Source of the DNA: Streptomyces sp. NL15-2K
GTDB taxonomy: Bacteria; Actinomycetota; Actinomycetes; Streptomycetales; Streptomycetaceae
Length of the DNA: 64,000 nt
Assembly (NCBI RefSeq): GCF_030551255.1
Contig: NZ_CP130630.1
Span: forward strand, 9,609,001 to 9,673,000
Direction of reading: 5' to 3'
Part shown: positions 45,062 through 54,855 of the stretch, piece after piece
Position numbering within the stretch: the stretch's first letter is position 1
Layout: each line of letters opens with the position of its first letter
Notes under the pieces: generated by a model
The model's database searches: none
Told to the model about the DNA's origin: nothing
The model's input: the letters and a program-made list of their open reading frames with translations, nothing else
Translations under genes and position numbers: made by a program

Positions 45062-45743
45062 GGGTGTAGTCGGAGGTCAGGGTACGGCGATCCGATTGAC
45101 CCGATCCGGGAATCGGCCAGGGGTGCGTCTTACACCACCGGTGCTCGCGACCAAGGACCTGGTGGTGACCCACGACCAGATCCGGGCTGGGCACACCCTC
45201 CTCCTTCACGCGCACTCTATGTGCTTAGTTCAACTACAGCCCGTACCTGTAAGGGTGAGGTTCGGGCGCCCTGCCGACCGCCTCGACGCATGGGGGAGCG
45301 GCGGCCGTCTTCGTGCTGTTCGCCGTCCTGGTCCACCTGCTGACCTGGGCCCACGGCCATCTTCCGGCCGGCGGGCAACACCGACAGCATCGCATTGGCT
45401 GCCGGCCCTTCGTGTGCTCAGCCGCCGGCGCGGCCCCGGAGGCATGCCGCAGGTCGGCGGGGAAGAGGTGCGGGATGCCTTGTGTAGCAGGTGCTTAGAA
45501 GGCACGTGCTCTATCCACGTCGCCCCCTGGACCTGCTGATCAACCGGGCCAGTCGGGCGGCGCCCCGCAACTCATCCCGGTGCTCGAACGCGTTCGCGTC
45601 GCTCGTCCCACGGCGCGTCGGCCGGACTCACCGCGTTGCGGCATTACGGCGACGGGTTGCTGAAATCCGCCTACGTCGACCCCGACACCGGAACCACCGT
45701 GCGGGATCCCGGCGGTAACGACATCGACCTGTACCAGGGGTAA
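45062..45743. other. Decayed coding debris
   Basis: Plus-strand pieces appear protein-like but frame-shifted: AVFVLFAVLVHLLTWAHGHL (a membrane segment) near 45310, and LTALRHYGDGLLKSAYVDPD with VRDPGGNDIDLYQG at about 45630-45743. The latter resembles the tail of a VOC-type protein. No intact gene can be drawn. Confidence 0.45.
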
Positions 45744-45789
45744 GTCGAAGCCCGGCGCCGGTGTGTTAGGCGAATGGTCACCAGGACGA

Positions 45790-46440
45790 CATCGCTCAAT
45801 CAGGGATCCGCCGGACAGAACCTGGGGCGCCCGTACGCCGTCCCGCGCGCTCCACGGCCGGGACGCCCGCGCCCGGTTCGATTCGCTCTGCAAGCGCGCG
45901 GACGCCGGTGAACTGGTCCTGCCGGGCGACCCGCCCCAGACCGTCACCGCCCAGGACCTCCAGACCCTCGCCTTGGCGTACACCTACGACCCGGCCTCCT
46001 GGTTCGAGTTCGCCTGGACCCTCACCGAGGTGGACGCCGCCGTCCCCGGGGCGGCCCGTGCCCTGCGGAAGCACGGGGAGCGGACGGCGTTCCCGTTCTA
46101 CCCGGTGATGTGTCAGGAGTACGACTTCGCCGTCCCGTCGTACGCCCCCTCGCCCCCGTCCCCGCTTCAGCACCCTCGGCCGGACGGTCCAGACCGGCTG
46201 CCAGGACTGGCCGACGAGAAGGTGACCAACCCCCAGCGCAGGCTCAGCATCGACGCGGCCCGTCAGATCGGCCGCGAGGCCGTGTTCCTCACGTACGACG
46301 GTGTCGGCTACGGCGACTGCTGGCTGAGCCCGTGCGCGCGTGGGCGGTATGGCCGACCGGGCCCTCGCCCAACGGCAGTCCCCGACCGGCGACCTCATCA
46401 ACCGCTGCCCGAGCTGCTGGGCACGGGCACGTACCGGTGA
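45790..46440 (+). pseudogene. S33 peptidase (tripeptidyl aminopeptidase-like) remnant
   Basis: The frame includes ARFDSLCKRADAGELVLPG and TVTAQDLQTLALAYTYDPAS, which match the lid region of secreted S33 alpha/beta hydrolases. After a deletion come RQIGREAVFLTYDGVGYGDC and a shifted tail (SPTGDLINRCPSCW) from the TAP-like C-terminal domain. The nucleophile Ser region and signal peptide are missing. Confidence 0.65.
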
Positions 46441-46558
46441 ACCCCGGAGCGACCCGGCCCTGAGCGACGGGCGATCCGAGACCGCCGCGCTTGCAAACGA
46501 CGGCGCTCGCGAACGGCGGTACTGGCCTTTCAGATCAGCCCTCCGTGGAATCAGTGGC

Positions 46559-46638
46559 GATCGGGGGTCGCCGCCTCGCGTGTGCAGGGCAGAGCACCGA
46601 CGGGTGCCGGCATCTGGCCTGTGCGGCGACCCCCGATC
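46559..46638. repeat. 80-bp element bounded by a perfect 16-bp inverted repeat
   Basis: Bases 46559-46574 and 46623-46638 are exact reverse complements (GATCGGGGGTCGCCGC and its partner), enclosing 48 bases. It lies in a non-coding gap of about 550 bp (46441-46990). It could be a small transposon-derived element, or a long-loop terminator after the decayed peptidase. Confidence 0.7.
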
Positions 46639-46681
46639 AGTAACTTAGGAAGGACCGCTTAGCCAGTCCAAGATGTGTTTC

Positions 46682-46697
46682 GCCATGACGTCATGGC
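46682..46697. promoter_or_regulatory. Perfect 16-bp palindrome upstream of the ferredoxin gene
   Basis: The sequence GCCATGACGTCATGGC is its own reverse complement. It lies 294 bp before the ferredoxin start in a gene-free stretch, so it could be a regulator site. No regulator is identified. Confidence 0.4.
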
Positions 46698-46990
46698 CGG
46701 CGAGGCATAACTGAAGATGGGATCAGTCGCACCGGCGAGCGAGCCCCACCGACCCGAAGTGACGTACGTGCTGCGGGAGTTCGTCAGTTGGCTAACCCAG
46801 GCACCTTTGATACGTTGCCCGCATTCCGCCATCCCATCGACCGAGGGTGTCGCGTGTCCGACGGTCGTGCTGCGAAGGGCGTATAGGCCGGAATGGCGTA
46901 CCTATATGCCCGTTTGTCGCAGTGCTGTCAATTTTGACCGTGTTCGGGCCGTGTTCGCGACCTGATTCCACTTCCCCCTCGGAGCCTGCC

Positions 46991-47314
46991 ATGCCCAAGA
47001 TCACGTACGTCTCCGTCGACAAGACCCCGCAGACGATCGATGTCCCCCTCGGCACCAGCGTCATGCGCGGAGCCGTCTCCCAAGGCGTCGACGGCATCGT
47101 CGCCCTGTGCGGCGGCAATCTTCAGTGCGCCACCTGTCACGTGTACGTCGACCCGGAGACCGCTGCCAAAACGGTGCCGATCGGGTCCGACGAGGGCGAC
47201 ATGCTGGAGTACACGGCCAGCCCCCGGCGCCCCGAGAGCCGGCTGAGCTGCCAGTTGGAGGTCACCGATGCGCTCGACGGTCTCATCGTCCACCTGCCTG
47301 AGAAGCAGCGGTGA
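46991..47314 (+). CDS. Adrenodoxin-type [2Fe-2S] ferredoxin
   Basis: This 107-residue ferredoxin has the C-x5-C-x2-C cluster motif (Cys40, Cys46, Cys49 in CGGNLQCATC) and the fourth ligand Cys87 in SRLSCQL. It transfers single electrons in the cytoplasm. The stop overlaps the GTG start of a matching reductase, so the two form an electron-transfer pair for a cytochrome P450 or a Rieske oxygenase. Neither enzyme is intact in this window. Confidence 0.92.
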   Translation: MPKITYVSVDKTPQTIDVPLGTSVMRGAVSQGVDGIVALCGGNLQCATCHVYVDPETAAKTVPIGSDEGDMLEYTASPRRPESRLSCQLEVTDALDGLIVHLPEKQR

Positions 47315-48606
47315 CGGCGGCCGTCGACATGTCCACGGCCGGGCACTCCGGCGGCGGCGTCGTTGTCGTCGGCGCCGGACAGGCCGGCTTCCAGACGGCG
47401 GTCTCGCTGCGCGAGCGCGGATACGGCGGGCGGATCACCCTGGTCGGGGACGAGGACGCGGCGCCCTACGAGCGGCCGCCGCTGTCCAAGGCGTACCTCA
47501 CCGGCGAGGCGGACGAGGCCCTGCTGTGGCTTCGTCCGCCCGAGTACTACGTTCGGCAGTCCATCGACCTGCTGGCCGACAGGGTCACGGCGATCGATCG
47601 CGCGGCATGTACGGCACGCCTCGCCGGGGGCGGTGTCCTGGACTACGACCATCTGGTGCTCGCGACCGGCGCGCGGCCCCGCAGGCTCGCGGTGCCTGGG
47701 AGCGAACTGCGGGGGGTGTGGGCCCTGCGCACCCTGGCCGAGGCCCTCGCCCTGCGGGACGAGTTGCGGCGGGCCGCCGAGGTGGTGGTCGTCGGGGCGG
47801 GCTTCATCGGTCTGGAGTTCGCCGCGGCGGCGCGCGCACTCGGCTGCGCGGTGACCGTGGTCGAACTCCTGGACCGCCCCCTGGCGCGGGCTGTCGGAGA
47901 ACGCACGGCCGAGCACTTCACCCGGCTGCACCGACGGCAGGGCACCCGCCTGCTCTTCGGGCGGCGGGTCGCCAGGTTCCACGACGACGGATCAGGCGCC
48001 GTGACCGAGGTGGAACTGTGCGATGGTTCGCGTCTGCCGACGGACTTGGTCGTTCTCGGCGCGGGTGTGGAGCCCCGTACGGAACTGGCGGAAACCGCCG
48101 GTCTGCGGGTGGACGACGGCATCGCCGTGGACGCCCGGCTGCGGACCGGCGACCCGGCGGTCTCGGCGATCGGCGACTGTGCGGCCTTCCCGTACCCGGC
48201 CGCGGGGCGCCGGATCCGACTGGAGTCGGTGCAGAACGCCGTCGGCCACGCCCAGTTGGTCGCCGAGCGGCTCACCGGACTGGAGCGGGACTACGACGAC
48301 CTGCCCTGGTTCTGGAGCGACCAGTTCTCTTCCACCCTGCAGATCGCCGGCCTCTCCGCCGGCCATGACACCGAGGTGCTCCTGGGCGAATGGCCGGATG
48401 CTTTCTCCGTCCTGTCGTTCCGGGAGGACCGGCTCGTGGCGGTCGAGTCCGTGAACCGGCCGGCCGACCACATGGCCGCTCGTCGGGTGCTCGCGAACGG
48501 AGTGCCGTTGGACCCTGCCACCGCGGCTGGCGACGGTTTCGCACTCCGGGACTACGCCAGGCGGCACCGCAGCAAGCCCCTGCGGCCCGCCACCGAGCCC
48601 GTCTGA
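47311..48606 (+). CDS. NAD(P)H-dependent ferredoxin reductase (FAD)
   Basis: This 431-residue flavoprotein has an FAD dinucleotide fold (VVVVGAGQAGFQTAVSL), an NAD fold (EVVVVGAGFIGLEFAA) and the second FAD motif VSAIGDCAAFP, ending with a reductase-C domain. It resembles rhodocoxin/putidaredoxin reductases and would reduce the ferredoxin encoded just upstream. The start is GTG 47311. A 290-bp gap with a hairpin then leads into phzB, so it may or may not belong to the phenazine operon. Confidence 0.92.
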   Translation: MTAAVDMSTAGHSGGGVVVVGAGQAGFQTAVSLRERGYGGRITLVGDEDAAPYERPPLSKAYLTGEADEALLWLRPPEYYVRQSIDLLADRVTAIDRAACTARLAGGGVLDYDHLVLATGARPRRLAVPGSELRGVWALRTLAEALALRDELRRAAEVVVVGAGFIGLEFAAAARALGCAVTVVELLDRPLARAVGERTAEHFTRLHRRQGTRLLFGRRVARFHDDGSGAVTEVELCDGSRLPTDLVVLGAGVEPRTELAETAGLRVDDGIAVDARLRTGDPAVSAIGDCAAFPYPAAGRRIRLESVQNAVGHAQLVAERLTGLERDYDDLPWFWSDQFSSTLQIAGLSAGHDTEVLLGEWPDAFSVLSFREDRLVAVESVNRPADHMAARRVLANGVPLDPATAAGDGFALRDYARRHRSKPLRPATEPV

Positions 48607-48896
48607 GCGACCACCAGAGCCTTCCGGGCCCGGTACGCGCGCGGGAGCCGGTCATCCGGGCCCGGGGCGAACAAATCCGTCGAATTTCCGCGCGTGAAAG
48701 TCCTCTTTTTAGGGGGGAGGGCCGGATTCCGCTTCCCCGACTTTCTGCTGCGAACGTTTTCCGCCAAAGTTGTCAGCCGCTTGGTTGTTCACTCGGCATG
48801 TGGTGGAAAAAGTCGTTGCCTGTGCAACTCTGTTGAGGCAGGATTGATCGTGTTCGCGGATGGGAAAGCCATCCGCGTAGCCTTTAGGGGAAACTC
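48607..48896 (+). promoter_or_regulatory. Leader of the phenazine operon with a 5' hairpin
   Basis: A gene-free 290-bp stretch precedes phzB, more A/T-rich from 48690 on. A perfect 9-bp hairpin (48855-48863 with 48869-48877, loop GAAAG) ends 19 bp before the ATG, next to the AGGGGA ribosome site at 48885-48890. The hairpin could stabilise the mRNA or affect initiation. The -35/-10 boxes are not clear. Confidence 0.6.
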
Positions 48897-49385
48897 ATGC
48901 CTTCATTAGCTGGACCGCAGGGCTTTACCGATGAGGTGGAGCCGCGCCGCGCCAACCGTGCGACGGTCGAGCGTTACATGCACACCAAGGGACAGGACCG
49001 GCTGCGCCGGCACGAGCTGTTCACCGAGGACGGCTCCGGCGGCCTGTGGACCACCGACACGGGCAGTCCCATCGTCATCAACGGCCGCGATCGGCTGGCT
49101 GAGCACGCGGTATGGTCCCTCAAGTGCTTCCCGGACTGGGAGTGGTACAACGTGCGGGTCTTCGAGACCCAGGACCCCGAACACTTCTGGGTCGAGTGCG
49201 ACGGGCACGGGAAAATCCTCTTCCCCGGCTACCCGGACGGGTACTACGAGAACCACTTCCTGCATTCCTTCGAGTTCGAGAACAGGAAGATCAAAAGGCA
49301 GCGGGAATTCATGAACCCGTTCGAGCAGTTGCGTGCGCTAAACATTCCTGTGCCGGAGATTCGGCGTGAGGGAATACCCACCTGA
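48897..49385 (+). CDS. phzB: PhzB/PhzA-type phenazine condensation enzyme, first copy
   Basis: This 162-residue member of the ketosteroid-isomerase/NTF2-like fold has the PhzA/B signatures HELFTEDGSGGLWTTD, DRLAEHAVWSLKCFPDWEW, WVECDGHGKILFPGYP and REFMNPFEQLRAL. It promotes condensation of two aminoketone molecules made by PhzF. Codon 4 is TTA (48906-48908). The stop is 35 bp before the phzC start. It is moderately similar to the second copy at 54856. Confidence 0.92.
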   Translation: MPSLAGPQGFTDEVEPRRANRATVERYMHTKGQDRLRRHELFTEDGSGGLWTTDTGSPIVINGRDRLAEHAVWSLKCFPDWEWYNVRVFETQDPEHFWVECDGHGKILFPGYPDGYYENHFLHSFEFENRKIKRQREFMNPFEQLRALNIPVPEIRREGIPT

Positions 49386-49419
49386 CAGGCACGACAACAC
49401 CGCTGGATCGGAGCACGTC

Positions 49420-50595
49420 GTGGAAGACGTCATACGGGAGATTCGTATCCGCGGGGCATCACAACAGCCTGAGTGGAGCGACCTTCTGCAATTAAGCCGG
49501 GTGGGCGAGGCACTCGCCGCACGTCCCTCCCTCATACAGCCCGACGACCTGCCTACGCTGCGGACCCTGTTGGGCAAGGTGGCGCTCGGCGAGGCCATGG
49601 TGCTGCAGACCGGAGACTGTGCCGAGGACCCGCGGGAGTGCACCCGCGACCATGTCGCACGCAAGACCGCACTGCTCGACGTGCTCGCCGGCACGCTCGG
49701 CCTGATCACCGGCAAGCCCGTCCTGAGAGCGGGACGCATCGCGGGGCAGTTCGCCAAGCCCCGTTCCAAGCCGACCGAACTCGTTGGCGGCGTGGAACTC
49801 CCCGTGTTCCGGGGGCACATGGTCAACGGGCCGGAGCCCGAACAGGAGAGCCGGAGACCCGATGCCCTGCGCATCCTCACCGGCTACATGGCCGCCTGTG
49901 ACATCGTCGAACACCTGGGCTGGCGTGATCGCGCCGCAGGGCGCGACGTCGTGTCACCCCTGGTGTGGACCAGCCACGAGGCGCTGCTGCTCGATTACGA
50001 GATGCCCATGCTCCGCACCGACGACAAGGGCCGGCTCTATCTGGGCTCGACCCACTGGCCGTGGATCGGCGAGCGCACCCGCCAGGTCGAAGGCGCCCAT
50101 GTCGCCCTGCTCGCCGAGGTGGCCAACCCGGTGGCGTGCAAGGTCGGCCCCACCATGGAGCCCGACGAACTGCTCGCCCTGTGCGAGCGGCTCGACCCGT
50201 GGCGCGACCCCGGGCGGCTCACCCTCATCGCGCGGATGGGAGCCGACGTCGTCGCCGACCGGCTGCCGCGCCTCGTCGAGGCCGTACGCGGCGCGGGCCA
50301 CCCCGTCGTCTGGCTCAGCGACCCGGTGCACGGCAACACCATCACGGCCCCCGGCGGCCACAAGACGCGGCTCGTGGAGACCGTCTCGCTCGAGGTCTCC
50401 CGCTTTGTCGAGGCCGTGCGCGGCGCGGGCGGCGTCGCCGGCGGACTGCACCTGGAGACCACGCCGGACGACGTCACCGAGTGCGCCGTCACCGAGGCCG
50501 ACCTCGGTTCCGTCGGGGAGCGGTACACCTCGTACTGCGATCCCCGTCTCAACCCTTCGCAGGCCGTCTCCGTGGTCCGGTCCTGGACCGCCTGA
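49420..50595 (+). CDS. phzC: PhzC, class II DAHP synthase
   Basis: This 391-residue type II 3-deoxy-D-arabino-heptulosonate-7-phosphate synthase draws carbon into the shikimate pathway for phenazines. Motifs: MVLQTGDCAED, RAGRIAGQFAKPRSKP, STHWPWIGERTRQ, CKVGPTM and DPVHGNT. GTG 49420 (VEDVIREI) is preferred over GTG 49366 because GGAG lies 7 bases upstream and the protein then begins like Pseudomonas PhzC. Codon 25 is TTA (49492-49494). It replaces feedback-regulated primary enzymes in this pathway. Confidence 0.93.
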   Translation: MEDVIREIRIRGASQQPEWSDLLQLSRVGEALAARPSLIQPDDLPTLRTLLGKVALGEAMVLQTGDCAEDPRECTRDHVARKTALLDVLAGTLGLITGKPVLRAGRIAGQFAKPRSKPTELVGGVELPVFRGHMVNGPEPEQESRRPDALRILTGYMAACDIVEHLGWRDRAAGRDVVSPLVWTSHEALLLDYEMPMLRTDDKGRLYLGSTHWPWIGERTRQVEGAHVALLAEVANPVACKVGPTMEPDELLALCERLDPWRDPGRLTLIARMGADVVADRLPRLVEAVRGAGHPVVWLSDPVHGNTITAPGGHKTRLVETVSLEVSRFVEAVRGAGGVAGGLHLETTPDDVTECAVTEADLGSVGERYTSYCDPRLNPSQAVSVVRSWTA

Positions 50596-50661
50596 GCCGC
50601 CTTCCTTCGCGACTCCTCTCTGCGTATCAAGCACACGCGTATCAAGCCAGGAACTGGAGTT

Positions 50662-51285
50662 ATGATCGGCATTCCCCCCATATGCCCTTATCTGTTACCA
50701 GCTGAGGGCAATCTGCCGTCGGCTGTCGTGTCCTGGAAGGCCGAGGCAGACCGGTCGGTCCTGCTCGTCCATGACATGCAGCGGTACTTCCTCAAGCCGT
50801 TCCCTGACAGCACGCGCCACGAGCTCGTACACAACGCGGCACGGCTGCGCGACCGCTGCGTCGCACTCGGCATCCCGGTCGCCTACACCGCCCAGCCGGG
50901 CGGCATGACCGACCAACAGCGCGGACTGCTCAAGGACTTCTGGGGTCCGGGCATGCGGCCCGAACCGGAAGACCGCCAGGTGGTCGACGCCCTCGCGCCG
51001 GCCGAGCACGACTGGCTGCTCACCAAGTGGCGCTACAGCGCCTTCTTCAAGACCGACCTGCTTCAGCGGATGCGCACCGAGGGCCGCGACCAGCTCGTCC
51101 TGTGCGGCGTCTACGCCCATGTCGGTGTGCTGGCCACCGCCGTCGACGCCTTCACGCACGACATCCAGCCGTTCTTCGTCGCGGACGCCACGGCCGACTT
51201 CTCGGAGGACTACCACCGCTCGGCCCTCACCTACGCCGCCGAGCGCTGCGCCCTCGTCACCACGGTCGACGGGCTGTTCTCATGA
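50662..51285 (+). CDS. phzD: PhzD, isochorismatase-type hydrolase
   Basis: This 207-residue enzyme hydrolyses the vinyl ether of 2-amino-2-deoxyisochorismate to give trans-2,3-dihydro-3-hydroxyanthranilate. Catalytic Asp38 ([11 protein letters not shown]) and Lys122 ([10 protein letters not shown]) sit at the same numbers as in the Pseudomonas enzyme, as does Tyr151 in [10 protein letters not shown]. The nucleophilic Cys of related cysteine hydrolases is absent, as expected. Codon 12 is TTA (50695-50697). The stop overlaps phzE (ATGA). Confidence 0.95.
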   Translation: MIGIPPICPYLLPAEGNLPSAVVSWKAEADRSVLLVHDMQRYFLKPFPDSTRHELVHNAARLRDRCVALGIPVAYTAQPGGMTDQQRGLLKDFWGPGMRPEPEDRQVVDALAPAEHDWLLTKWRYSAFFKTDLLQRMRTEGRDQLVLCGVYAHVGVLATAVDAFTHDIQPFFVADATADFSEDYHRSALTYAAERCALVTTVDGLFS

Positions 51286-53204
51286 GGTACAGACCGCCCG
51301 GAACTGCCGGGCACGAAACGGCCGTCGATCTGCTCGACCAGGTGCTGAGCGGGCACTCGGAGGCGTTCGCCCTGCTGCACCGGCCCGGCATCACCGGCCC
51401 CGGCGTCGTGGAGGTCCTGACGGGCACGGTGTCGCTGCCCGCCACGCTGGCCGACCTCCCGCTGCCCCCGGCACCGGATCCCGGTGCCGGCGCACACCAC
51501 GAGGTCCTCGTCGTTCTTCCCTACCGGCAGCTCACCGAGCGCGGATTCGCCTGCGTCGACGACGGGACGCCACTGGTGGCGATGACCGTCACCGATCAGC
51601 AGCGACTGCGGTACGCGGAGGCGCTGGCGCGCATCCCCGATGCGCCGACCCCGCTGACGGGGGGCGACTTCGACATCGATGACGAGGCGTACGAGGACAT
51701 GGTGCGCCGCATCGTCGAGGAGATGATCGGTACGGGGGAGGGCGCGAACTTCGTCATCAAGCGCACCTTCGTCGCCGACATCACGGACTATGTGCCGCAC
51801 AGCGCCCCCGCGCTGTTCCGCCGGCTGCTGGAGCGCGAGTCCGGCGCCCACTGGACGTTCCTGATCCACACGGGCACCCGGACCCTGGTTGGCGCCTCGC
51901 CCGAGCGGCACGTCAGCCTCCAGGGCGGCACGGCCGTCATGAACCCCATCAGCGGTACGTACCGCTACCCGCCCTCGGGCCCCACCCTGTCGGGCGTACT
52001 GGAGTTCCTGGGGGACCGGAAGGAGACCGACGAGCTGTACATGGTCCTCGACGAGGAACTCAAGATGATGGCCCGGATCTGCGAGACGGGCGGCCGGGTC
52101 GTGGGCCCGTACCTCAAGGAAATGGCCAGGGTCGCGCACACCGAGTACTTCATCGAAGGGCGCACCGACCGCGACGTGCGCGAGATCCTGCGCGAGACGA
52201 TGTTCGCCCCCACGGTCACCGGCAGCCCGCTGCAGAGCGCCTGCCGCATCATCAACGCCTACGAGCCGGGGGGCCGTGGTTACTACAGCGGTGCCGCCGC
52301 GCTCATCGGGCGAGACGCCGACGGGGAGCGGGTCATGGACTCGGCGATCCTGATCCGTACGGCGGACATCACCCCCGAGGGGCGTATCGCCATCGGAGTG
52401 GGCGCCACCATCGTGCGGCACTCCGACCCCACCTCCGAGGCCGCGGAGACCCGCGCCAAGGCGGCCGCACTGGTCGCCGCCCTCGACGGGGGTCAGAAGG
52501 AACGATTCGCCGACCATCCGGGCGTACGCCGGGCACTGGAGCTGCGCAACGACTCCATCGCCGAGTTCTGGCTCTCCGACACCGAGGCACGCGCGTCGGC
52601 GCTGCCGGAACTGGCCGGGCGCAGCGTCCTGGTCGTGGACGCCGAGGACACCTTCACGTCGATGATCGACCAGCAGCTGCGGTCCCTGGGACTGCGGGCG
52701 ACGGTCCGTCGGTACGACGAGGAGTACCGCTTCGAGGGCCACGACCTGGTCGTGATGGGCCCGGGGCCGGGGGATCCGGAGGAGGCCGCGCATCCCAAGA
52801 TGCGGCACCTGCGCACGGCGATCCGCACACTGCTGTGCGAACGCCGGCCGTTCCTCGCCGTGTGTCTCAGCCACCAGGTCCTCGGGCACCGGCTCGGCCT
52901 GCCGCTGCGCCGCAGGGCGGTGCCCAACCAGGGTGTGCAAAAGGAGATCGACCTGTTCGGCGCGACCGAACGCGTCGGCTTCTACAACACCTTCGCCCTG
53001 GTCAGCGAGCACGACGAGTTCGTCGCGGACGGCGTGGGTCCGGTCCGGGTGAGCCGTGACCCGGCCACTGGTGAGGTCCACGCGCTGCGTGGACCGGGCT
53101 TCGCCTCGCTGCAGTTCCACCCCGAATCCGTGCTCACCAGGGAAGGCCCCCGCATCGTGGGCACGACCCTGGCCGGCCTGCTCGCGCTGGCCCCCACTCC
53201 CTGA
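51282..53204 (+). CDS. phzE: PhzE, aminodeoxyisochorismate synthase
   Basis: This 640-residue two-part enzyme converts chorismate and glutamine to 2-amino-2-deoxyisochorismate. Residues about 130-410 form the chorismate-using (anthranilate synthase I-like) domain ([45 protein letters not shown]). Residues about 440-635 form a class I glutamine amidotransferase with the oxyanion motif MGPGPGDP, nucleophile Cys528 ([12 protein letters not shown]) and His-Glu in LQFHPESVL. The start overlaps the phzD stop. It uses the chorismate made by AroC. Confidence 0.95.
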   Translation: MRYRPPGTAGHETAVDLLDQVLSGHSEAFALLHRPGITGPGVVEVLTGTVSLPATLADLPLPPAPDPGAGAHHEVLVVLPYRQLTERGFACVDDGTPLVAMTVTDQQRLRYAEALARIPDAPTPLTGGDFDIDDEAYEDMVRRIVEEMIGTGEGANFVIKRTFVADITDYVPHSAPALFRRLLERESGAHWTFLIHTGTRTLVGASPERHVSLQGGTAVMNPISGTYRYPPSGPTLSGVLEFLGDRKETDELYMVLDEELKMMARICETGGRVVGPYLKEMARVAHTEYFIEGRTDRDVREILRETMFAPTVTGSPLQSACRIINAYEPGGRGYYSGAAALIGRDADGERVMDSAILIRTADITPEGRIAIGVGATIVRHSDPTSEAAETRAKAAALVAALDGGQKERFADHPGVRRALELRNDSIAEFWLSDTEARASALPELAGRSVLVVDAEDTFTSMIDQQLRSLGLRATVRRYDEEYRFEGHDLVVMGPGPGDPEEAAHPKMRHLRTAIRTLLCERRPFLAVCLSHQVLGHRLGLPLRRRAVPNQGVQKEIDLFGATERVGFYNTFALVSEHDEFVADGVGPVRVSRDPATGEVHALRGPGFASLQFHPESVLTREGPRIVGTTLAGLLALAPTP

Positions 53205-53301
53205 GCGACCTGATCCCGTCAAAGCCGCCGGGTCGGCGCTCCACCCCCGCGCGCCGCCCCGGCTCCTCTACCCACGCCCCCAACGATGAGTGGGAGAACA
53301 G

Positions 53302-54138
53302 ATGCACAGGTACGTCGTCGTCGATGCCTTCGCCCGACAGCCCCTCACCGGCAACCCGGTGGCGGTGTTCTTCGAGGCCGATGACCTGACCGCCGAGCAG
53401 ATGCAGCGCATCGCACGGGAGATGAACCTGTCGGAGACCACGTTCGTCCTCGGACCGCGGCAGGACGCGGACGCTCATGTGCGGATCTTCACGCCGGTCA
53501 ACGAACTCCCCTTCGCGGGACACCCGTTGCTCGGCACCGCGATCGCGCTGGGCCGACGCACCGACGCGGACCGGCTGCGGATCGAGACCGCCATGGGTGT
53601 CATCCCCTTCCAACTGGAACGCGTGGACGGGAAGGTCGTCGCGGCGAGCATGCGCCAGCCGGTGCCGACGTGGGATATCTTCGACCGCGCCGACGAGCTC
53701 CTCGACGCGCTGGGTGTCGGCGCGTCGACGCTCCCGGTGGAGATCTACCGGAACGGTCCCCGGCACGTCCTCGTCGGCTTCGAGAGCGTCGAGGCCCTGT
53801 CGAAGGTGGACCCCGACCACCGCGCCCTGGCCCGCTTTCCCGACATGGCGACCAACTGCTTCGCCGGATCGGCAAGTTCCTGGCGCAACCGCATGTTCTC
53901 GCCCGCGTACGGAGTCGTGGAGGACGCCGCCACCGGTTCCGCCGCCGGGCCCATCGCCATCCACCTGGCCCGGCACGGCCTCGGCGCGTACGGGCGGCGC
54001 ATCGAGATCACGCAGGGCGTCGAGATCGGCCGGCCCTCTCCCATGGGCGCGCTCGTGCACGGGGAGGGCGACCGGGTCGACTCCGTCGAAGTCTCGGGCC
54101 ATGGCGTCGTCGCCATCGAAGGAGTGCTCCATGTCTGA
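53302..54138 (+). CDS. phzF: PhzF isomerase
   Basis: This 278-residue protein, the same length as Pseudomonas PhzF, has the diaminopimelate-epimerase-like fold. General acid/base Glu45 (MNLSETTFVLGP), His74 (NELPFAGHPLLG) and an Asp-containing loop in the second half (EDAATGSAAGPIAIH) are present. It converts dihydrohydroxyanthranilate to the reactive aminoketone that PhzA/B dimerise. ATG 53302 has GGGAG upstream; the stop lies 8 bp inside phzG. Confidence 0.95.
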   Translation: MHRYVVVDAFARQPLTGNPVAVFFEADDLTAEQMQRIAREMNLSETTFVLGPRQDADAHVRIFTPVNELPFAGHPLLGTAIALGRRTDADRLRIETAMGVIPFQLERVDGKVVAASMRQPVPTWDIFDRADELLDALGVGASTLPVEIYRNGPRHVLVGFESVEALSKVDPDHRALARFPDMATNCFAGSASSWRNRMFSPAYGVVEDAATGSAAGPIAIHLARHGLGAYGRRIEITQGVEIGRPSPMGALVHGEGDRVDSVEVSGHGVVAIEGVLHV

Positions 54139-54808
54139 TCTGTCCCCGCCCAACGTCCGCGACCGTGCCCGCCGTTCGGAGACACTCACCGGAACCGTCG
54201 ACGTGGACTTCCCCGAGTTCTTCGCGCCGCCCCCCGAGCCGATGGGACTGCTGGCATCGTGGCTCGAGGCCGCCGTCGCCCACGGGGTGCGGGAGCCACG
54301 GGCGCTGGCCCTGGCCACCGCCGACGCCCGGGGCCGCGCATCCTCCCGCATCGTGGCGATCAACTCCGTGTCGGACTCCGGAATCGTCTTCATCACCCAC
54401 GCCGACAGCCAGAAGGGCCGGGAACTCGCCGAGAACCCGTGGGCGTCCGGCGTCCTGTACTGGAGGGAGACCAGCCAGCAGATCACGCTGGCCGGCCCCG
54501 TGCGCCGGCTGTCCGACGCCGAGGCGGAGACGCTGTGGTCCGCGCGGCCCGTCTTCACCCACGCCATGACCGCCGTCTCCCGGCAGAGCCGGCCGCTGGA
54601 CGACCTCGACCACTTCACCGAGCTGCGGGCCAAGGCCCTTCAGCTGGGCGAGCCGGCCCGGCCGCTGCCGCGCCCCGAGTCGTTCGTGGGCTATCGACTC
54701 GAGCCCGCAGCCGTGGAGTTCTGGGCCAACGGCACCGACCGGCTGCACGAACGACTGCGCTACGACCGCGCCGGCTGCGGCTGGGAGATCAGCCGGCTCC
54801 AGCCGTGA
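54131..54808 (+). CDS. phzG: PhzG, FMN-dependent oxidase
   Basis: This 225-residue protein is of the pyridoxamine-phosphate-oxidase fold, with EPRALALATADARGRASSRI near the start, FITHADSQKGRELAENPWAS binding FMN, and a C-terminal WANGTDRLHER stretch. It oxidises the tricyclic precursors to the aromatic or dihydro-phenazine. It overlaps phzF by 8 bp. The dihydro form is the known substrate of PpzP-type prenyltransferases, so PhzG activity may compete with prenylation. Confidence 0.93.
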   Translation: MSDLSPPNVRDRARRSETLTGTVDVDFPEFFAPPPEPMGLLASWLEAAVAHGVREPRALALATADARGRASSRIVAINSVSDSGIVFITHADSQKGRELAENPWASGVLYWRETSQQITLAGPVRRLSDAEAETLWSARPVFTHAMTAVSRQSRPLDDLDHFTELRAKALQLGEPARPLPRPESFVGYRLEPAAVEFWANGTDRLHERLRYDRAGCGWEISRLQP

Positions 54809-54855
54809 CGGCGGCGCGCGCGTCCGCCACGACCCGCCAACCCTCCGGAGACGTC

